From: Planctomycetota bacterium
GTDB taxonomy: Bacteria; Planctomycetota; PUPC01; DSUN01
Assembly: GCA_035384565.1 (NCBI GenBank)
Contig: DAOOIT010000012.1
Span: forward strand, 54,649-118,648
Reading direction: 5' to 3'
Length of the DNA stretch: 64,000 bases
A program made the translations under genes and the position numbers. Positions 33,261 through 41,367 of this stretch are shown piece after piece. Below the pieces are notes generated by a model. It had not been told where the DNA came from, did no database searches, and saw only the letters and a list, made by a program, of their open reading frames with translations. Each line of letters begins with the position of its first letter. The stretch's first letter is position 1.

Positions 33261-34760
33261 TCATGTGCCCGTCGCCTTAGGCATCTGGCGCTCCGCCACC
33301 TCGATGGCGCGGAGCAGCGCTCGGGCCTTGTTGATGGTTTCCTCATACTCAAGGGCGGGCACTGAGTCGGCCACGACGCCGCCGCCCGCCTGCACGTAGG
33401 CTTTGCCGGCATGGAAGACGAGGGTGCGCAGCGTGATGCAGGTGTTGATATTGCCGAAGTAGTCCATGGCGCCCACCGCGCCGGCGTACGGGCCGCGGCG
33501 GGTGCGCTCCATTTCGTCAATGATCTGCATCGCCCGCACCTTCGGCGCGCCGGACACCGTGCCCGCGGGCATGCACGCCCGCAGCACGTCGAACGGGCTG
33601 TGGCGCTCGCGGTCGAGCCGCCCCTCGACATTTGACGTGATGTGCATGACGTGCGAGTAGCGCTCGATCACCATCTCCTCGGTGACGCGGACCGTGCCGT
33701 ATCGGGAGACGCGGCCCACGTCGTTGCGGCCGAGGTCGAGGAGCATCACGTGCTCGGCGCGCTCCTTGGGGTCGCGGAGGAGTTCCTCGGCCAGCGCGTC
33801 ATCCTCTTCCGGCGTTGCTCCGCGGCGCCGCGTTCCGGCGATGGGGCGCACGGTGATCTTGTCGCCCTCGAGCTTGACCATGACCTCGGGCGAAGCGCCC
33901 ACCAGCGTGACATCGTCCAGCTTCAGGTAGAACATATACGGGGAGGGGTTTACGACTCTCAGCGCCCGGTACACGTCGAACGGGTCGGCGTGTGTCTCGA
34001 CCTCGAGCCGCTGGGAGGGGACCACCTGAATGATGTCGCCGGCCTTGATGTACTCCTTGCAGCGGAGGACCACATCCTCGTAGTCGGCCTGCGAGATGTT
34101 CGATCGGTATCGGAGCGTGATGTCGCCCACCGGGCGGATGTCGTCGGTGAGGGTCATCACCGGGGTGCGCAGGCGCTCCACCACGGCGTCCACGGCGGCG
34201 ACCGCCTCGTCGTAGGCTTGCCGCGCCGAGCGCCCGCCGAGACGGGCGTTGCTCACCACCTTGATGGTCTTGAAGACGTGGTCGAACACCACCAGGGTGT
34301 CGCAGGCCATCAGGCAGTAGTCGGGGAGGCCTCGGTCGTCCGGCGGAGCGTTGGGCAAGTGCTCCACGTAGCGCACCACATCGTAAGCCAAATAGCCCAC
34401 GACGCCGCCGGCGAAACAGTCCAGCCCCTGGACCCGTGCGGGCCGGCTCTGAGCCAACAGGCTCTCGATGTCGCGCAACGGGTCGCTCGATTCGTTGCGC
34501 GCGACTTCGGCCCCGCGGATGACCTCCACAAGGTTGCGCGTGGCGCGGATGATGGCGCGCGGCTCGGCGCCGAGGAACGAGTAGCGCCCGATGCGCTCGC
34601 CGCCGGTGACGCTCTCGAGGAGGAAGCCGTGCCCGGCGACCCCGAGCTTCTGGAACGCCGAGACCGGGGTCAGCGTATCCGCGAGAAGCTGGCGATAGAC
34701 GGGGACCACGTTGGCGGTCTGGGCGAGCCGCTGGAATTCGTCAAATGGCGGGTAGTGCAC
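33261..34760 (-). CDS. trpE: Anthranilate synthase component I
   Basis: 499 aa, standard length. With a glutamine amidotransferase subunit it converts chorismate to anthranilate, the first step of tryptophan synthesis. The LLES feedback element (FLLESVTGGERIGRYSFLG) is near residue 50. The catalytic chorismate-binding core shows RPIAGTRRRG, PAGTVSGAPKVRAMQIIDE and GPYAGAVGAMDYFGN. GTG start, with a promoter close upstream. No trpG or other trp gene is adjacent, so the pathway genes are scattered. A 43-nt leader has no room for a Trp attenuator peptide. Confidence 0.94.
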   Translation of the reverse strand: MHYPPFDEFQRLAQTANVVPVYRQLLADTLTPVSAFQKLGVAGHGFLLESVTGGERIGRYSFLGAEPRAIIRATRNLVEVIRGAEVARNESSDPLRDIESLLAQSRPARVQGLDCFAGGVVGYLAYDVVRYVEHLPNAPPDDRGLPDYCLMACDTLVVFDHVFKTIKVVSNARLGGRSARQAYDEAVAAVDAVVERLRTPVMTLTDDIRPVGDITLRYRSNISQADYEDVVLRCKEYIKAGDIIQVVPSQRLEVETHADPFDVYRALRVVNPSPYMFYLKLDDVTLVGASPEVMVKLEGDKITVRPIAGTRRRGATPEEDDALAEELLRDPKERAEHVMLLDLGRNDVGRVSRYGTVRVTEEMVIERYSHVMHITSNVEGRLDRERHSPFDVLRACMPAGTVSGAPKVRAMQIIDEMERTRRGPYAGAVGAMDYFGNINTCITLRTLVFHAGKAYVQAGGGVVADSVPALEYEETINKARALLRAIEVAERQMPKATGT

Positions 34761-34809
34761 GCGCAGGCTCTCTTCCGAAGTGCCAGGCCCTTGTCACATT
34801 GGCCCTATG

Positions 34810-34837
34810 ATCTTAGGCTTGAAGGCCATGCTGTCAA
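34810..34837 (-). promoter_or_regulatory. trpE promoter
   Basis: On the minus strand TTGACA (34837-34832), 16-bp spacer, TAAGAT (34815-34810). The leader is about 43 nt. Confidence 0.65.
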
Positions 34838-34857
34838 GTGGCCCGCGAAAAAAAACT

Positions 34858-34886
34858 TTGACCGGAACGCCCCTGTGGGCTAAAAT
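34858..34886 (+). promoter_or_regulatory. Promoter of the hpf-HPr-ptsI operon
   Basis: TTGACC 34858-34863, 17-bp spacer, TAAAAT 34881-34886, preceded by a run of eight A. The -35 lies 20 bp from that of the divergent trpE promoter. Confidence 0.65.
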
Positions 34887-34968
34887 AAAGTGCTTTACGG
34901 CAGTTGCCCAGGCTGCGTTCCGGCAGCTCACGCTTCTAGTCTGCGCGTACTTCCACAGGAGGCGCTAC

Positions 34969-35346
34969 GTGCCAATCCAGGTGTTTGCACACCATATGCA
35001 GTTGCCCGACGATCTCCGCGCGCGTGTGGTCGAGAAGGCACAGCACATCCGGCGAATCTTCGACGGCGTAGTCACGGTGCACGTGACACTGGACGCGGAG
35101 AAGGAGCGTCGGCTGGTGGAGGTGGTGGCCAACGTGAGCCACGGTGCGCCGGTGGTCGCTCGGGTGACCACGCAGAACTTGGCGGAGGCCATCGAACTGG
35201 CCTTCGACAAGGCTGAAGCTCAGCTTCGCAAGCACAAGGACAGGATTCGCGACCACAGGCCGCGCGAACATGGTGTGGAGGTTCCACCGCCCACGTCTCC
35301 CGACGCAGATGAGGAGGCGGGTGAGGAGCCAGCAGGCAAGTGTTAG
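34969..35346 (+). CDS. hpf: Ribosome hibernation promoting factor, short type
   Basis: 125 aa. It binds the 30S decoding region and inactivates or dimerises ribosomes in slow growth. The fold is seen in VFAHHMQLPDDLRARVVEKAQHIRRIF and VHVTLDAEKERRLVEVVANV, followed by ATTQNLAEAIELAFDKAEAQL-type helix. It lacks the C-terminal domain of long HPF, so it is the short (YhbH/YfiA) type with an acidic tail. GTG start with a perfect GGAGG at 6-nt spacing. It heads an operon with HPr and enzyme I, reminiscent of the hpf-ptsN-npr grouping near rpoN in proteobacteria. Confidence 0.9.
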   Translation: MPIQVFAHHMQLPDDLRARVVEKAQHIRRIFDGVVTVHVTLDAEKERRLVEVVANVSHGAPVVARVTTQNLAEAIELAFDKAEAQLRKHKDRIRDHRPREHGVEVPPPTSPDADEEAGEEPAGKC

Positions 35347-35373
35347 GCCCCCAGAGCCCCGAGCGTGACCGTC

Positions 35374-35682
35374 ATGGCCGAACCGGAGCAGGCGCCGTAT
35401 GCCGCGGCACTGGTGTGCGTTGAGCAGGAGGTGGAAATCCCCAATCCGCAGGGGATCCACGCCCGGCCTGCCACGCTGATCGCGAAGACAGCGGCGCCCT
35501 TCAAGAGCCAGGTGACTTTGCGCCGCGACGATGCGAGCGCCAATGCGAAGAGCACCATCCAGGTGCTCACGCTCGCGGCCGAGCAGGGGGCGAAGGTGAC
35601 GGTGCACGCCTGTGGCGAGGACGCGCAACAGGCGGTCGAGGCCCTTGTCGCCCTCGTGCGTCGCGGCTTCGACGAAATGTAG
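35374..35682 (+). CDS. Phosphocarrier protein HPr
   Basis: 102 aa, slightly long because of about 14 extra N-terminal residues. The phosphohistidine is H29 in GIHARPAT, and the regulatory serine is S60 in NAKSTIQVLTLAA, the equivalent of Ser46 that HPr kinase uses. So both EI-dependent and kinase-dependent control are possible. It lies between hpf and ptsI. The ATG at 35374 is taken; a GTG at 35365 in the same frame is the alternative. No sugar-specific EII gene is present, so a regulatory role is more likely than sugar uptake. Confidence 0.9.
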   Translation: MAEPEQAPYAAALVCVEQEVEIPNPQGIHARPATLIAKTAAPFKSQVTLRRDDASANAKSTIQVLTLAAEQGAKVTVHACGEDAQQAVEALVALVRRGFDEM

Positions 35683-35713
35683 CCCGCGCCTTCGGGAAGA
35701 GGTGAACGGAGCC

Positions 35714-37444
35714 ATGATCGAGAAGAAAGGCGTCGCCGCATCGCCCGGGGTGGCGATCGCCGAGGCCCTGGTGCTCGACAGCCGCGAGTTCCCGGTCTCG
35801 CACCGCAAGCTCACCGCCGAGGAAGTGCCCGCCGAGCGCGCACGGTTCGAGGCCAGCGTGCAGGCCGCCATCGCCGAGACCCAGGCCATCCAGAAGATGG
35901 CCGCCGAGAAGGCCGGCGGCGAATACCTGCGCATCTTCGACGCCCACATTTCCATGCTCCGCGACCCCGAGCTCCACAAGGAGGTCCTCGACACCATCGA
36001 GGCCACCCAATGCACGGCGGAGTTCGCCGTCTCCAAAGTCATCAAGAGGCACGCACGCATCCTGCTCGCCGCCGATTTCCTCAAGGATCGCGTGCGCGAC
36101 CTCTACGATATCGAGCACGCCATCCACCGCCACCTCCAGGGCACCAAGCGCGAAGACATCGGGCGCCTGGAAACCAACGTGATCGTGGTGGCCCATGACC
36201 TCACGCCGTCCCAGACCGTCACGCTCGACAAGTCCAAAGTCGTCGCCCTGGCCACGGATGCCGGCGGCCGCACCTCGCACACGGCCATCATCGCGCGCGC
36301 TCTCGGCATCCCCGCCGTGGTGGGCCTCGGGACCCTTACCGCCGAGGTGGTTGCCGGCGACCTTCTGGTGGTGGACGGCTCGACCGGCACCGTTGTGGTC
36401 AACCCCGACGCCCGCACCCTCGACGCCTACCATGCCAAGGCCCGCAACCTCCAGGAGCACGAGGTGCGGCTGGCCCGGATCCGGCAACTCCCCGCCGAGA
36501 CGCCCGACGGCCACCGCGTGCGCCTGTACGCCAACATCGAGTCGCCCGAGGAGATCGAGATCGCCCTTCAGCGCGGGGCGGAGGGCGTGGGCCTCTACCG
36601 CACGGAGTTTCTCTTCTTCGAGAAGGGCTCGCCGCCCACCGAGGAAGAGCACTACCAGGCCTACCGCCGCGTGGCGCAGGCGCTCGGCAACCGCCCGCTC
36701 ACCATCCGCACGTTCGACATGGGCGGCGACAAGCTTGAGCCGGGCGGCCAGTGGACAGAGAAGAACCCCTTTCTCGGCTGCCGTTCCATTCGCCTCTGCT
36801 TCCAGCGGATGGACCTCTTCCGCACGCAGCTTCGCGCCATTCTGCGCGCCTCTGCCGGCTCGCGTACCAGCATCCTGTTCCCGATGATCACCGACCTGCG
36901 CGAGATCCGCCTCGCCAAGAGCATCGTCCGCGAGACCATGGCCCAGCTCGACGCGGCCGGTATCCCGTTCGACCCGCGCATCGAGATGGGCATGATGATC
37001 GAGGTGCCCGGCGCGGCGCGCATTGCCGACCTCCTCGCCAAGGAGGTCAACTTCTTCTCCATCGGCACCAACGATCTCGTGCAGTACACGCTGGCCGTGG
37101 ACCGGGGCAACGAGTGCGTCTCCGCCCTCTACCAGCCCGCCCACCCGGCCATCCTGCGGATCGTGCGCGACGTGATCGAGGTCGGACGCCGCACCGGTAC
37201 CCGCGTGGCCATGTGCGGCGAGATGTCCGGCGACCTCGTCTACGCCATCCTGCTCGTGGGCCTCGGGCTCGGGGAGTTCAGCGTCAGCCCGGCCGTGTTG
37301 CCGCAGGTCAAGGAACTGGTCCGCGCCGTCACCTACGAGCACGCGCGCCAGGTGGCGGCCAGAGCGCTCACCTTCGAAGACCCCGAAGACACGCTGGCCT
37401 ATCTCAAGGCCGTCAGAGAGGAGGCGCTCCCTGCGGATTCGTGA
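35714..37444 (+). CDS. ptsI: PTS enzyme I (phosphoenolpyruvate-protein phosphotransferase)
   Basis: 576 aa, full length. It autophosphorylates from PEP and passes the phosphate to HPr. The N-terminal HPr-binding domain is followed by the swivelling domain with active histidine in GGRTSHTAIIARAL, and a C-terminal PEP-binding barrel (GVGLYRTEFLF, RTFDMGGDKL, MIEVPGAARIADLLAKEVNFFSIGTNDLVQY, and catalytic Cys in VAMCGEMSGD). It is encoded 31 nt after HPr. There is no N-terminal GAF domain, so it is the classical EI rather than EI-Ntr. Confidence 0.95.
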   Translation: MIEKKGVAASPGVAIAEALVLDSREFPVSHRKLTAEEVPAERARFEASVQAAIAETQAIQKMAAEKAGGEYLRIFDAHISMLRDPELHKEVLDTIEATQCTAEFAVSKVIKRHARILLAADFLKDRVRDLYDIEHAIHRHLQGTKREDIGRLETNVIVVAHDLTPSQTVTLDKSKVVALATDAGGRTSHTAIIARALGIPAVVGLGTLTAEVVAGDLLVVDGSTGTVVVNPDARTLDAYHAKARNLQEHEVRLARIRQLPAETPDGHRVRLYANIESPEEIEIALQRGAEGVGLYRTEFLFFEKGSPPTEEEHYQAYRRVAQALGNRPLTIRTFDMGGDKLEPGGQWTEKNPFLGCRSIRLCFQRMDLFRTQLRAILRASAGSRTSILFPMITDLREIRLAKSIVRETMAQLDAAGIPFDPRIEMGMMIEVPGAARIADLLAKEVNFFSIGTNDLVQYTLAVDRGNECVSALYQPAHPAILRIVRDVIEVGRRTGTRVAMCGEMSGDLVYAILLVGLGLGEFSVSPAVLPQVKELVRAVTYEHARQVAARALTFEDPEDTLAYLKAVREEALPADS

Positions 37445-37510
37445 GCCCCTGGCCCAAGCCACCGCCAGGAGGCGGAGAGGCCGAGATAACGGTACACTCA
37501 GGGACCTCGG

Positions 37511-38185
37511 ATGGACGCGCTGCGAGTGCTGGTGCGATTCGCGAAGGAGGGGGACGCACGGTGGCTGTCCCATCGCGACCTGATGCGGCTGTTCGAGCGG
37601 GCGCTGCGCAGGGCGGGTCTGCCGGTGCGGATGACCCAGGGCTTCAATCCGCACCCGAAGCTGAGCATCGCGGCGGCCCTGCCCCTGGGGCTGGAGGCCT
37701 GCGACGAGGCCCTGGAGGTGGAGCTGGAGCCCACGGTGTCGCCCGACGATGTGCTCCGGCGCCTGGGCGAGCAACTGCCCAACGGGGTTCGGTTGCGCTC
37801 CGCCGCCGCCGTGCCCCACGGGGCGCGGGCGCGTGTGGCGTCGTTGGAGTACGAGGCGGAACTGCCGCCCGACTGCCCGCTGACGCCGGGCGACCTCGAG
37901 AGTGCGAGAAGCCGCGCGACGCTGCCCGTGCGGCGAGCGAACGGCGAAGAGCGGGATGTACGGCCCGCCCTGCTCGCCCTGAACCTGGAGGCGGGCCGGC
38001 TGCGATTCGAGGTGGCGGCATGCGACCGCGGCACACCACGCGCCGCTGAGGTCCTCGCGGCGCTGCTCGGAGACGACTCGGAGGTACTGCGACGGATACG
38101 ACTGCGACGAACGCGAGTGAGCCTGATGCTCAGCCCGCCGGGGCCGCAGAGCGGCACAGGCGTGACTCGGTGCCTGAGAGGGTGA
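37511..38185 (+). CDS. TIGR03936/DUF2344 family protein
   Basis: 224 aa. The start (VLVRFAKEGDARWLSHRDLMRLFERALRRAGLPV), the GFNPHPKLSIAAALPLGLEA motif and the C-terminal LRRIRLRRTRVSL match the radical-SAM-associated DUF2344 family. In many bacteria this protein lies beside or is fused to a radical SAM enzyme and is followed by ribonuclease G/E; here the radical SAM partner is missing but rng follows after 5 nt. The biochemical role is unknown; a tie to RNA or ribosome maturation is inferred from context only. Confidence 0.85.
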   Translation: MDALRVLVRFAKEGDARWLSHRDLMRLFERALRRAGLPVRMTQGFNPHPKLSIAAALPLGLEACDEALEVELEPTVSPDDVLRRLGEQLPNGVRLRSAAAVPHGARARVASLEYEAELPPDCPLTPGDLESARSRATLPVRRANGEERDVRPALLALNLEAGRLRFEVAACDRGTPRAAEVLAALLGDDSEVLRRIRLRRTRVSLMLSPPGPQSGTGVTRCLRG

Positions 38186-38190
38186 GCGGC

Positions 38191-39708
38191 ATGCAGCGCA
38201 GAATGGTGATCAACGCGCTCGAGCCGGAGGAGAGCCGGATCGCGGTCCTGGAAGACGACGTGCTCCAGGAACTCTACATCCAGCCCACGGCCAGCGAGCA
38301 GTGCCTGGGGAACATCTACAAGGGCCGCGTGACGAACGTCGAGCGAAGCATCCAGGCCGCGTTTGTGGATATCGGGCTCCCGAAGAACGCCTTCCTGCAC
38401 GTCTCGGACGTCAAAGGGGGCAGCGCCGACAACTGGCTGCCGACCGACAGCCCGACCCCCAAGCGCCGCAAGGACGACACGCCGATCCAGAACCTGCTCC
38501 AGAAGGGCCAGGAGGTGGTGGTCCAGGTCATCAAGGAGGCCATCGGCAACAAAGGGCCGAGCGTCACGACCTACCTGAGCATCCCCGGCCGCTCGCTGGT
38601 GATGATGCCGGGCGTCGTGCACCACGGCGTCTCGCGCAAGATCACCGACGAGGCCGAGCGCGAGCGCCTGCGCAAGCTGCTCGACGAGCTGCCGCTCCCA
38701 GCCAACATGGGCTTCATCGTGCGCACGGCAGGCGCGAACGCGCGCAAGGCCGACCTCCAGCGCGACCTCCAGTACCTCCAGCGCCTGTGGTCGGCCGTCG
38801 AAGAGCAGACCCGCACGGGCCCCGTGCCCAAGCTGGTGTACCAGGAGAGCGACATCGTGCTGCGCTGCATGCGCGACCTCTTCGCAACCGACATCTCGGA
38901 GATTGTGATCGACTCCGAAGACGTGTGCCGCCAGGTGGCCGAGTTCCTGCGCGTGGCCTCGCCCAGCCACCGCAACCTGGTCAAGCTCTACCGCGGCGCT
39001 GCGCCCATCTTCGACCACTATCGCATCGAGCCGGAACTCCAGAAGACCTTCGACAACGTGGTGGCCCTCAAGAGCGGCGGCTCCATTGTTATTGACCAGA
39101 CCGAGGCCCTGGTGGCCATTGACGTCAACTCCGGCCGCTACACGAACGAGGCGGACGTGGAGGAGACCGCGTTCCGCACAAACCTCGAGGCGGCCCGCGA
39201 GGCGGCCCGCCAGCTTCGCCTGCGCGACATGGGCGGGGTGATCGTGATCGACTTCATTGACCTGCGCCTCGAAAAGCACCGCCGCGAGGTCGAGAAGACC
39301 ATGGCGAACGAACTCAAGCGCGACCGCGCCCGCAGCCGCGTGCTCCGCATGTCGCGGTTCGGCCTCATGCAGATCACCCGGCAGCGGGTGCGCCAGGGCA
39401 CCAAGATGGCCCTCTACGACCGCTGCCCCACGTGCGCCGGCTCGGGCCTGGTCCGCAGCCTCCAGAGCATGGTGCCCCACGTCATGCGCCAGATCCGCCT
39501 CGCCCTGTCGAAGAAGGACGTCGAGAGCGTGGAGATCGCCAGCCACCCGAGCGTGGCGGAGCAGATCGCGAACACCAAGCGCCGCGAGCTGGCCCGCCTG
39601 GAAGAGCAGGCTCACGCCACGCTTCGCATCACCGGCAGGCCGGACTTCCGGCCCGGCCAGGTCCAAGTCGTTTGCCATCTCAGGGACGGCAAGAAGGCAA
39701 CCCTCTGA
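38191..39708 (+). CDS. rng: Ribonuclease G/E family endoribonuclease
   Basis: 505 aa, RNase G size. The S1 RNA-binding domain lies near the N-terminus (YKGRVTNVERSIQAAFVDIGLPKNAFLHVSDV). The catalytic DNase I-like part holds two Asp motifs, VAIDVNSGRYT and GVIVIDFIDL, and the zinc-link cysteines are in DRCPTCAGSG. There is no long RNase E-type scaffold tail. It matures rRNA and starts mRNA decay. GAGAGGGTGA lies before the ATG at 38191. The gene is followed by rplU and rpmA, a common arrangement. Confidence 0.94.
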   Translation: MQRRMVINALEPEESRIAVLEDDVLQELYIQPTASEQCLGNIYKGRVTNVERSIQAAFVDIGLPKNAFLHVSDVKGGSADNWLPTDSPTPKRRKDDTPIQNLLQKGQEVVVQVIKEAIGNKGPSVTTYLSIPGRSLVMMPGVVHHGVSRKITDEAERERLRKLLDELPLPANMGFIVRTAGANARKADLQRDLQYLQRLWSAVEEQTRTGPVPKLVYQESDIVLRCMRDLFATDISEIVIDSEDVCRQVAEFLRVASPSHRNLVKLYRGAAPIFDHYRIEPELQKTFDNVVALKSGGSIVIDQTEALVAIDVNSGRYTNEADVEETAFRTNLEAAREAARQLRLRDMGGVIVIDFIDLRLEKHRREVEKTMANELKRDRARSRVLRMSRFGLMQITRQRVRQGTKMALYDRCPTCAGSGLVRSLQSMVPHVMRQIRLALSKKDVESVEIASHPSVAEQIANTKRRELARLEEQAHATLRITGRPDFRPGQVQVVCHLRDGKKATL

Positions 39709-39725
39709 GTCAAGGAGACGCCATC

Positions 39726-40040
39726 GTGTACGCTGTGATTGAGACCGGCGGCAAACAGTACAAGGTGTCGCCCGGCGAGACCATCGAGGTCGAATCCCTG
39801 CCCGACCACGCCGGGGAGCCGGTCGAGTTCGACCGCGTGCTCTTCTACAGCAACGGCGAGGACGTGCGCTGCGGGGCGCCCACCGTGGCCGGCGTGCGTG
39901 TGGTGGGCACCGTGGTGGCCCAGGAGCGGGGCGCGAAGATCATCGTCGGCAAGTTCCGCCGCCGAACCGGCTACCACCGCAAGCAGGGCCATCGCCAGGC
40001 CATTACCCGCGTGGCCATCGAACGCATCGTGGCCAACTGA
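39726..40040 (+). CDS. rplU: 50S ribosomal protein L21
   Basis: 104 aa. It begins VYAVIETGGKQYKVSPGE and contains the family signature GKFRRRTGYHRKQGHRQ near the C-terminus. GTG start, with AAGGAGA upstream and 17 nt after rng. L21 binds 23S rRNA near helix 80. The order rng-rplU-rpmA-obgE is the classic ribosome-biogenesis block. Confidence 0.97.
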   Translation: MYAVIETGGKQYKVSPGETIEVESLPDHAGEPVEFDRVLFYSNGEDVRCGAPTVAGVRVVGTVVAQERGAKIIVGKFRRRTGYHRKQGHRQAITRVAIERIVAN

Positions 40041-40058
40041 ACGGAAGGAGATTCCTCC

Positions 40059-40301
40059 ATGGCGCACAAGAAGGGACAAGGCTCGTCCAGGAACGGGCGC
40101 GACAGCAATCCGCAGAACCGGGGCGTGAAGCGCTTCGGGGGCCAGCTCGTGGATGCCGGCACCATCATCGTCCGCCAGTGCGGCACCCACTTCAAGCCAG
40201 GCGCCAACGTCGGCCGCGGAAGGGATGACACCCTCTTCGCCAAGGCCGCCGGGCGCGTGGAGTTCGGCGCGGGCCGCCGCGTCAATATCCTGCCCGTCTG
40301 A
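40059..40301 (+). CDS. rpmA: 50S ribosomal protein L27
   Basis: 80 aa. The N-terminal MAHKKGQGSSRNGRDSNPQN reaches the peptidyl-transferase centre; GTIIVRQCGTHFKPGANVGRG is the family core. There is no N-terminal propeptide of the Firmicutes kind, so no cleavage step is needed. It lies 18 nt after rplU with GGAAGGAG upstream. Confidence 0.97.
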   Translation: MAHKKGQGSSRNGRDSNPQNRGVKRFGGQLVDAGTIIVRQCGTHFKPGANVGRGRDDTLFAKAAGRVEFGAGRRVNILPV

Positions 40302-40323
40302 GCCCTGGGGGCATGCCGCCGTC

Positions 40324-41367
40324 ATGTTCCTCGACGAGGCATTCATCCAGGTGAAGGGCGGCGACGGCGGCCACGGCTGCGTGAGCTTCCGCCGCGAGAA
40401 GTACGTGCCGCGCGGCGGACCCGACGGCGGCGACGGCGGTCGCGGAGGGGACGTGAGCCTCGTCGCGGACCCCGCCGTGGACACGCTCTACGAGTTCACG
40501 TTCCACCATCGCATCGCCGCGAGCAACGGCCGCCACGGCAGCGGCGCGAACAAGACGGGCGCCAGCGGCGAGCCGGTCGAGGTCCGCGTGCCCGTCGGCA
40601 CCCTTGTCTACGATGCCGACACGGGGCTGCTCTTGCGCGACCTCGACCAGCCGGGCGCGCGCATCATCGTGGCCGCCGGCGGCAAGGGCGGGCGTGGCAA
40701 CCGCCATTTCGCCACCGCTACGGACCGCGCCCCGCGCCAGGCCGAACGCGGCGAACCCGGCCAGGAGCGCAAGCTCCGGCTCGAGCTCAAGCTGCTCGCC
40801 GACGTGGGCCTCGTCGGCCTGCCCAACGCGGGCAAGTCTACCCTCATCTCCCGCGTGTCGAACGCGCGCCCCAAGGTGGCCAACTACCCCTTCACCACCC
40901 GCTATCCCTGCCTGGGCATCGCGGACGTCGGAGGCTACCGGCGGCTCGTGATCGCCGACATCCCCGGCCTCATCGAAGGCGCCCATCAGGGGCATGGCCT
41001 CGGCACCGAGTTCCTCCGCCACATCGAGCGCACGCGGGTCCTCCTGCTCATCCTGGACGCCGCGGGCGTGGACGGCACCCCTCCCCTGCAAGCCTACCGC
41101 ACGCTGCGCACCGAGCTTGGCCTCTACGGCCATGCCCTGGCCGAGCGGCCACACCTGGTCGCGGTCAACAAGATTGACCTTCCGGACGGCCGCGCAGCCG
41201 TCGAGGAACTCCGCTCGGCCCTGCCCGTGGAGGTGCACGCCATTTCCGCCGCCACGGGCGAGGGCGTGGCCGCCCTCCTGGCTGCCCTCACGCGCGTTGT
41301 GGATGGCGTTGCGGCGCAACCTTCAGCCGCGGATGCCGCCGGGAAAGAGCCGCAGCAGAATCTCTGA
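40324..41367 (+). CDS. obgE: Obg-family GTPase (50S assembly / stringent response)
   Basis: 347 aa. Residues 1-158 form the glycine-rich Obg fold (VKGGDGGHGCVSFRREKYVP, GGPDGGDGGRGG). The G domain follows with G1 GLPNAGKST, G3 DIPGLIEGAHQGHGLG and G4 NKIDL. No C-terminal OCT domain is present, as in many bacteria. It helps late 50S maturation. The ATG at 40324 follows rpmA by 22 nt. The last 45 nt overlap the 3' end of the convergent dctM gene, so the two messages are complementary there. Confidence 0.95.
   Translation: MFLDEAFIQVKGGDGGHGCVSFRREKYVPRGGPDGGDGGRGGDVSLVADPAVDTLYEFTFHHRIAASNGRHGSGANKTGASGEPVEVRVPVGTLVYDADTGLLLRDLDQPGARIIVAAGGKGGRGNRHFATATDRAPRQAERGEPGQERKLRLELKLLADVGLVGLPNAGKSTLISRVSNARPKVANYPFTTRYPCLGIADVGGYRRLVIADIPGLIEGAHQGHGLGTEFLRHIERTRVLLLILDAAGVDGTPPLQAYRTLRTELGLYGHALAERPHLVAVNKIDLPDGRAAVEELRSALPVEVHAISAATGEGVAALLAALTRVVDGVAAQPSAADAAGKEPQQNL

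Noticed and set aside
34760..34837. Trp attenuator before trpE
   Set aside because: The leader is about 43 nt and has no Trp-rich short ORF or competing hairpins.
36661..37110. Minus-strand frame inside ptsI
   Set aside because: It lies opposite conserved enzyme I motifs and is a shadow frame.
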